Assembly: GCF_030709675.1 (NCBI RefSeq)
Contig: NZ_JAUZQD010000004.1
Location: 310,001-374,000 of the forward strand
From: Symbioplanes lichenis
Lineage (GTDB): Bacteria; Actinomycetota; Actinomycetes; Mycobacteriales; Micromonosporaceae
Direction: 5' to 3'
DNA length: 64,000 nucleotides
In this document: piece after piece, positions 59,476 through 64,000 of the stretch
How positions within the stretch are numbered: the first letter of the stretch is position 1
Layout of the letters: each line of letters starts with the position of its first letter
Program-made: the position numbers and the translations under genes
Notes under the pieces: generated by a model
The model's input: the letters and a program-made list of their open reading frames with translations, nothing else
What the model was told of the DNA's origin: nothing
The model's database searches: none

Positions 59476-60486
59476 ATGCGTGCTGCTGTGTTCACCCAGA
59501 CCGGTCCCGCGTCCGTGCTGAGCGTCACCGATCGTCCGGCGCCGCCGGTCGGCCCGGGCGAGGTGCGAGTCCGCATGGTGCTGTCCGCGGTCAACCCCAC
59601 CGACACGGGTACGCGAGCCGGCCGCGGCGTGCCCGACGGTGTGCAGCCACCCCGCATCCCGAACCAGGACGGCGCCGGCCTCGTCGATGCCGTCGGCGCC
59701 GGGGTCGGCGATCTTACGCCCGGCGACCGCGTGTGGGTGTGGGACGCCGCGTACGGCCGCGCCGACGGCACCGCCCAGGAGCTGGTGACCCTCCCCCGCC
59801 GCCAGGTCGTCCGGATGAACGACGACGTCCCGTTCGAGACGGGCGCCGCCCTCGGCATCCCGGCCCTCACCGCCCACCGCTGCCTCACCCTGGCCCCCGG
59901 CGGCCCCGACCGGCTCGCCCCCGGCGCCCTCGCCGGCCGCACCGTCCTGGTCACCGGGGGCGCGGGCGCCGTCGGCAACGCCGCCGTCCAGCTCGCCAAG
60001 TGGGCCGGCGCCACGGTCCTCACCACGGTCTCCGGTCCGGACAAGGCGGCCCTGGCCACCGCCGCCGGCGCCGACCTCGTCATCAACTACCGCGAGGAGG
60101 ACGTCGCCGCCCGCGTCAAGGACTCCGGCGCCGCCCCCGACCTGATCGTCGAGGTCGCCAACGACAACCTCCGCCAGGACTTCGACATCATCGCCCCGCA
60201 CGGCACGATCGCCCTCTACGCCCCGGGCGAAATCAAGGCCCCCGCCTTCAAGGCCATGCTGAAGAACGTCGGCGTCCACTTCGTCCTCACCTACACCACG
60301 CCGGCTCCGGCCAAGGACGCCGCCGTGGCCGCCGTCGCCGAAGCGGTGAACGCGGGCGCCTTCCGCAGCGGCGAGGAGGCGGGTCTGCCGATCGTCCGCT
60401 ATCCCCTCGACCGCATCGCCGAAGCCCACGAAGCCGTCGAACAACACGCCGTCGGCAAGGTCGTCATCGAGGTCACCCAGCCCTGA
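59476..60486 (+). CDS. Zinc-independent MDR oxidoreductase (quinone oxidoreductase type)
   Basis: 336 residues from the ATG at 59476. The N-terminal GroES-like part and the Rossmann motif VTGGAGAVGNAAVQLAKWAGA at about 153-173 mark the NADPH:quinone reductase class; no Zn-ligand cysteines are present. It starts 10 bp after the YdeI stop, making a three-gene unit from 57986. The 3' end overlaps the convergent regulator by 14 bp. Likely reduces quinones or enones. Confidence 0.9.
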   Translation: MRAAVFTQTGPASVLSVTDRPAPPVGPGEVRVRMVLSAVNPTDTGTRAGRGVPDGVQPPRIPNQDGAGLVDAVGAGVGDLTPGDRVWVWDAAYGRADGTAQELVTLPRRQVVRMNDDVPFETGAALGIPALTAHRCLTLAPGGPDRLAPGALAGRTVLVTGGAGAVGNAAVQLAKWAGATVLTTVSGPDKAALATAAGADLVINYREEDVAARVKDSGAAPDLIVEVANDNLRQDFDIIAPHGTIALYAPGEIKAPAFKAMLKNVGVHFVLTYTTPAPAKDAAVAAVAEAVNAGAFRSGEEAGLPIVRYPLDRIAEAHEAVEQHAVGKVVIEVTQP

Positions 60487-61471
60487 CCCCCGCCCGGGCA
60501 TCGGCGCCGGGCACTGCGAAGCGGCGCCGGTAGTCGGCCGGGCTGACGCCCATGTGCCGCTTGAAGAGGGCGCGCATGTTGGCGCCGGTGCCCAGGCCGG
60601 AGCGGTGGGCGACGGTTTCCAGGCCGGGAGTGCCCTGCTCGATGAGGCGGCAGGCCAGGGCGACGCGTTCGGCGGTCAGCCAGGCCAGCGGGGTGGTGCC
60701 GAGCTCGGTGCGGAAGCGGCGGTGCAGGCTGCCGGTGCTCATGCCGCCGCGGCGGGCGAGGTCGGTCACGGTGATGGGCTCGTCGAGGCGCTGCTGGGCC
60801 CAGGCGAGCACCGGCGCCAGGGACTGGTCGGTGGCGGCGGGCACCGGGCGTTCGATGAACTGGCGCTGACCGCCGTCGCGGTAGGCCGCGAAGACCAGGC
60901 GGCGGCTGACGTGACCGGCGATCTCGGCGCCGTGGTCGCGCCGGACGATGTGCAGGCCGAGGTCGAGGGCGGCGGCGCTGCCGGCGGACGTGAGCAGCTC
61001 ACCGTCGTCGACGAACAGGACGTCGGGCTCCAGGCGTACGGCGGGGAAGCGCTCCTGGAATTCCTCGGCCAGCGTCCAGTGGACCGTCGCCCGGCGCCCG
61101 TCGAGCAGCCCCGCCTCGGCCAGCGTGAACGCGCCCGTGCACAGGCCGACCAGCCGCGCTCCCCGCTGGTGGGCTCGGCGGAGTGCGGCGAGCAGCGCCG
61201 GGCGGGTGGGGGTTTCCACGTACGGACGGTTCGGCACGATGATCGTCCCGGCCCGGTCGAGCTCCTCCAGCCGGCCGGCCGCGCCGATGCTGAACAGCGC
61301 GTCCCGCATGGGCGTCGACCGGCGGGGCGCGACGACGCGGAGGTCGTACAGGGGAAAGCCGATCTCGGGCCGTAGCGGGCCGCCGAAGATCTCGCAGGCG
61401 CACCCCACCTCGAAGGGGTTGGACTGCTCGTCCACCACGAGCGCGACCCGATGGGAGGATCCTTGCGGCAT
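60473..61471 (-). CDS. DJ-1/PfpI-AraC transcriptional regulator
   Basis: 332 residues. The N-terminal DJ-1/PfpI glutamine-amidotransferase-like domain (about 8-180) has the elbow LCTGAFTLAEAGLL, and the AraC helix-turn-helix pair is at about 225-320 (VTDLARRGGMSTGSLHRRF and ETVAHRSGLGTGANMRALFKRHMG). It belongs to the FtrA/GlxA-like regulators. It is divergent from the cupin gene (51 bp) and convergent with the oxidoreductase gene. Targets unknown. Confidence 0.92.
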   Translation of the reverse strand: MPQGSSHRVALVVDEQSNPFEVGCACEIFGGPLRPEIGFPLYDLRVVAPRRSTPMRDALFSIGAAGRLEELDRAGTIIVPNRPYVETPTRPALLAALRRAHQRGARLVGLCTGAFTLAEAGLLDGRRATVHWTLAEEFQERFPAVRLEPDVLFVDDGELLTSAGSAAALDLGLHIVRRDHGAEIAGHVSRRLVFAAYRDGGQRQFIERPVPAATDQSLAPVLAWAQQRLDEPITVTDLARRGGMSTGSLHRRFRTELGTTPLAWLTAERVALACRLIEQGTPGLETVAHRSGLGTGANMRALFKRHMGVSPADYRRRFAVPGADARAGVRAG

Positions 61472-61522
61472 TGGTCATTTCTACCACTGCTGCCGGCCGT
61501 CGCGCCCGGGCACGATCAAGGC

Positions 61523-61867
61523 ATGCTCACGAAGTACGCAGTGGCGGGCGAAGCGGCCGCCCTCACCGAGTTCTGGTCCCAGCGGGTCCTCGCCGCGGCC
61601 AACGGCAACCTGCTCAAGGTGGCGAAGGGCACCCGCTCCACGACCTGGCACTCCCACGACGACCAGGACGAGACGTTCCTCCTGCTGTCCGGCAAGCTGA
61701 CGATTCAGCTGCGCGACGGCGACGTGCCCCTGGAACCGGGCGACCTGCTGGTCATCCCGCGCGGCGTCGAACACTGCCCCCGCGTCGACGGCGACGAGGC
61801 CCACTTCCTGCTGATCGGCCCCGAGATCACCTCCACCCCCGCCGGCGGCAAGCCCGACTGGAGCTGA
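61523..61867 (+). CDS. Cupin-domain protein
   Basis: 114 residues from the ATG at 61523. A single cupin barrel with the metal motif THSHDDQDETFLLLSG-like (WHSHDDQDETFLLLSG, His-x-His and Glu) and the second motif PRGVEHCPR. It may bind a metal and a small molecule, or act as an isomerase or dioxygenase. It is divergent from the DJ-1/AraC regulator and is a plausible target of it. Confidence 0.88.
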   Translation: MLTKYAVAGEAAALTEFWSQRVLAAANGNLLKVAKGTRSTTWHSHDDQDETFLLLSGKLTIQLRDGDVPLEPGDLLVIPRGVEHCPRVDGDEAHFLLIGPEITSTPAGGKPDWS

Positions 61868-61886
61868 GGCCGTCCGAGGGCGAGGC

Positions 61887-62456
61887 TCATCCCGACAGGG
61901 CGCCGTGCAGGAAGAGGTCGACGAGCTGCTCGGGCGGCAGGGGCGGGTCGTGCGGGTCGGCGGGGCGGGCGCCGCCGAAGGCCAGGCCGACGAAGGCTTC
62001 CGCCAGCACCCGGGCGGGCAGGCGGAGGCGCTGGGCGTCCGGCTCCAGCACGTGGGCGACGGCTTGGCGGAGCTCGCCGTCCGGGATGGCCGGCCGGCGG
62101 CCGGCGACCTCGGGTGGGTCCGGGGCCGGGACGAACTCGTCGAGGGCGGCGCGGACCCGGCGGTGATAGCCGTCCAGGATGTCGATCACCTCGGCGAGGC
62201 GTTCCGCGAGGGGGCGGCCGGCCGGGATCGCGGTCAGCTGCCGGACCTCGGACGCCGGGTCGAACGCCGCCTGCGCGACCTCGGTCATGAAGGTGGCGTA
62301 CGCGTGCACGACCGCTTCCTTGTCCGGGAAGACGGCGAGGAGGTCGGACTCGGCGATGTCCGCCGCCCGGGCGATCCGCGCGGTGGTGAGTGTCTCGAAC
62401 TCACCCAGCAGCGGGATCGTCGCCCGGACGACGGACCGGCGAAACTCGTCGCTCAT
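61887..62456 (-). CDS. TetR-family regulator of the adjacent MFS pump
   Basis: 189 residues. The helix-turn-helix (about 15-60) has GEFETLTTARIARAADIAESDLLAVFPDKEAVVHAY; the ligand domain is a TetR_C type with TEVAQAAFDPASEVRQL. It lies 56 bp after the MFS gene on the same strand and presumably represses it through the GTTATC/GATAAC operator at 63939. Confidence 0.87.
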   Translation of the reverse strand: MSDEFRRSVVRATIPLLGEFETLTTARIARAADIAESDLLAVFPDKEAVVHAYATFMTEVAQAAFDPASEVRQLTAIPAGRPLAERLAEVIDILDGYHRRVRAALDEFVPAPDPPEVAGRRPAIPDGELRQAVAHVLEPDAQRLRLPARVLAEAFVGLAFGGARPADPHDPPLPPEQLVDLFLHGALSG

Positions 62457-62463
62457 CGCTCCA

Positions 62464-62503
62464 AGGTAGGAGCCTCAATCCACGGTAAGAGCCTCAATCC
62501 AAG
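62464..62503. repeat. Two tandem copies of a 20-bp unit before the TetR gene
   Basis: Copies 62464-62483 and 62484-62503 share gagcctcaatcca and differ at a few positions. They lie directly upstream of the TetR start codon at 62456 and could be part of its leader. Confidence 0.8.
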
Positions 62504-62512
62504 GGAGGACCG

Positions 62513-63919
62513 TCAGTCGCGGCGGTTGGGGAGGAAGCAGGCGACCACCGCGCCGACCGCGATGATGGCCGCGCCGACCAGGACCGCGGGGCGGATGCCG
62601 TCCACGAAGGACTGCTGATTGGTGTAGCCGCCGTACTCGGCGAAGACGCTGGCCAGGGCCGCGACGCCGGCGGCGACACCGAGCTCGCGGATGGTGTTGT
62701 TGGCCCCGGAGGCGACGCCGCGCTCGTCGGGGCGGACGCTGGCCAGGGCCATGGTGCTGATCGGGGCGAAGGTCAGGCCCATGCCGATGCCGGCCAGGAC
62801 GAAGGCGGTGACCAGGTCGCCGTACTGAACAGAGGTGGTCGTGGCGAGGCCGATCCAGGCGACGCCGGCCGCGAGGAAGAGCTGGCCGGCGACGATCAAG
62901 GTACGCAGCCCGACGCGGCCGGCGACGATGCCGGCCAGCGGCGCGACGATCATCGGGGCGGCCGTCCAGGGCAGGGTACGCAGGCCGGCGTCGAGGGGGC
63001 TCAGGCCCTGGACCACCTGGAAGAACTGGGCGAGCAGGAACACCGCGCCGAACGCGCCCGCCGAGAAGGTCAGCGTGACCAGGGTGACCAGGCTGAAGCC
63101 GCGGGAGCGGAAGAGGGTCAGGGGCAGCATCGGCGTACGGTTGCGGGCTTGCCAGGCGACGAAGGCGAGCAGCAGCACCGCGCCGCCGATCAGCATCGAC
63201 AGGATGCGGGCCGAGGTCCAGCCGCGGTCGGGGCCGTCGACCACGCCCCAGACGAGCAGCAGCATGCCGGCGGCCGACAGGACCAGGCCGAGCGGGTCGA
63301 GGCGGCGGGCTCCGCCGTGGGACTCGCGCAGGACCGTGAAGGCGAGGATGACGGCGACCACGCCGACGGGGACATTGATCCAGAAGATGAAGGACCAGTG
63401 CAGGCCCTCGACCACCGCGCCACCGACGACCGGGCCGACGGCGACGCCGAGGCCGCTGATGCCGCCCCAGATGCCGACCGCGGCGTTGCGCATCTTGTCC
63501 GGGACGGCCTGGGACAACAGCGTGAGGGACAGCGGGGCGACGGCGGCTCCGCCGAGGCCCTGGACGGCGCGGGCGGCGGTGAGCATCCACGGCTCCGTGG
63601 CGAGGGCCGCGGCGGCGGAGGCGAGGGTGAAGACGACGATGCCGCCGAGGTACATGCGGCGGCGGCCGAGGCGGTCGCCGAGGGCCGCGAAGGTGAGGAG
63701 GAAGGCGGCGAAAGGCAGCGTGTACGCGTTGACGAACCACTGGAGGTCGGTCAGCGAGGCGCCGAGCTCGGACTTGATGACGGGCAGCGCGGTCGTGACG
63801 ACCAGGTTGTCCAGCGTGACCATGAACGTCGGAATGCCGACGGCGGCGATCACAGCCGCGAGTGGAGTGGTGCGGCGGCGTGGGTGCTGCGGCGAGACAG
63901 GCGCCTCGAGGACGGACAT
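62513..63919 (-). CDS. MFS drug efflux transporter, DHA2/EmrB-QacA type
   Basis: 468 residues from the ATG at 63919. About 14 membrane segments are visible. Family motifs include the motif A region GDRLGRRRMYLGGIVVF (residues about 82-98) and the LDNLVVTTALPVI of motif D1 with the membrane Asp. It probably exports a drug or own toxin in exchange for protons. The upstream region at 63939-64000 carries dyads and direct repeats for a TetR regulator, here the downstream gene at 61887. Confidence 0.92.
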   Translation of the reverse strand: MSVLEAPVSPQHPRRRTTPLAAVIAAVGIPTFMVTLDNLVVTTALPVIKSELGASLTDLQWFVNAYTLPFAAFLLTFAALGDRLGRRRMYLGGIVVFTLASAAAALATEPWMLTAARAVQGLGGAAVAPLSLTLLSQAVPDKMRNAAVGIWGGISGLGVAVGPVVGGAVVEGLHWSFIFWINVPVGVVAVILAFTVLRESHGGARRLDPLGLVLSAAGMLLLVWGVVDGPDRGWTSARILSMLIGGAVLLLAFVAWQARNRTPMLPLTLFRSRGFSLVTLVTLTFSAGAFGAVFLLAQFFQVVQGLSPLDAGLRTLPWTAAPMIVAPLAGIVAGRVGLRTLIVAGQLFLAAGVAWIGLATTTSVQYGDLVTAFVLAGIGMGLTFAPISTMALASVRPDERGVASGANNTIRELGVAAGVAALASVFAEYGGYTNQQSFVDGIRPAVLVGAAIIAVGAVVACFLPNRRD

Positions 63920-63938
63920 CGGAACCCCCGACGAAGTT

Positions 63939-64000
63939 GTTATCCGCTGATAACCAGAGTTAAGCATCGACTGATAACAAGTGCAAGTCATCGACTGATA
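63939..64000. promoter_or_regulatory. Operator region of the MFS gene
   Basis: GTTATC-4 bp-GATAAC (63939-63954) is a perfect palindrome 19 bp before the MFS ATG. Downstream to the window end, CATCGACTGATA is found at 63965 and again at 63989, 24 bp apart, the first followed by AC to give another GATAAC half-site. Probable TetR binding sites; the second copy is cut by the window edge. Confidence 0.75.

Overview
The window is 64 kb of very GC-rich chromosomal DNA from an actinomycete. Support comes from the GC-biased codon use, frequent GTG starts, dense TetR/MarR/GntR/BlaI regulators, an F420-type luciferase-like oxidoreductase, a c-di-AMP riboswitch in front of an NlpC/P60 protein, cytochrome bd with a fused CydDC exporter, and cutinase and PHM-like secreted enzymes. 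A Micromonosporaceae-like genus is a reasonable guess but cannot be proved here. No rRNA, tRNA, prophage or CRISPR locus was seen.

Layout. 1-1.4 kb: an ArsR-type regulator (5' end cut by the window edge) and a secreted cutinase. 1.5-7.7 kb: the phenylacetyl-CoA epoxidase operon paaN-paaA-paaB-paaC-paaD-paaE on the minus strand, with a divergent TetR regulator and a palindromic operator between them. 7.7-11.1 kb: a membrane-anchored alpha/beta hydrolase and a NarL-type two-component pair. 11.2-14.6 kb: trpB-trpA-gntR, with a strong CTAG-centred dyad over the trpB ribosome binding site; TrpB carries a roughly 150-residue Pro/Ala insertion. 14.6-20.2 kb: SGNH lipoprotein, AraC regulator with an Arg/Glu repeat insertion, TPR membrane protein plus AAA+ ATPase, and an SMP-30 lactonase. 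20.4-28.4 kb: sugar-acid type oxidoreductases (SDR; SDR-FAH-AKR-MarR operon resembling the oxidative L-fucose route), a diguanylate cyclase, a TetR/AKR divergent pair, a 160-bp MITE-like insertion and a frameshifted phosphotransferase. 28.4-36.8 kb: riboswitch-controlled NlpC/P60 protein, a BlaI/M56 pair and the divergent cydA-cydB-cydDC operon. 36.9-45.9 kb: membrane protein, HAD phosphatase, topoisomerase IB, PHM-like copper monooxygenase, F420-type oxidoreductase, a stress-type membrane operon (DUF3618/holin-like), a Tat-exported sulfite-oxidase-like enzyme and a TetR regulator. 46-50.7 kb: PEP-dependent dihydroxyacetone kinase dhaK-dhaL plus a DhaM-HPr-EI fusion, so the phosphorelay is encoded in one operon. 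50.7-64 kb: GH13 enzyme, small membrane protein, sulfatase, a heterodimeric ABC exporter with complementary degenerate ATP sites, a FolP2-like protein, YdeI, quinone oxidoreductase, DJ-1/AraC regulator, cupin, TetR and an EmrB-type MFS pump with its operator.

The most unusual theme is repeat expansion. Short tandem repeats sit in frame inside several conserved enzymes (TrpB, AraC, SMP-30, the PTS fusion), and unrelated tandem repeats of 15, 20, 22, 41 and 47 bp lie within or between genes. The second theme is local wiring that can be read from the sequence: operators next to TetR, BlaI and GntR genes, a riboswitch, and a CTAG-targeted MITE that separated two formerly overlapping stop codons.
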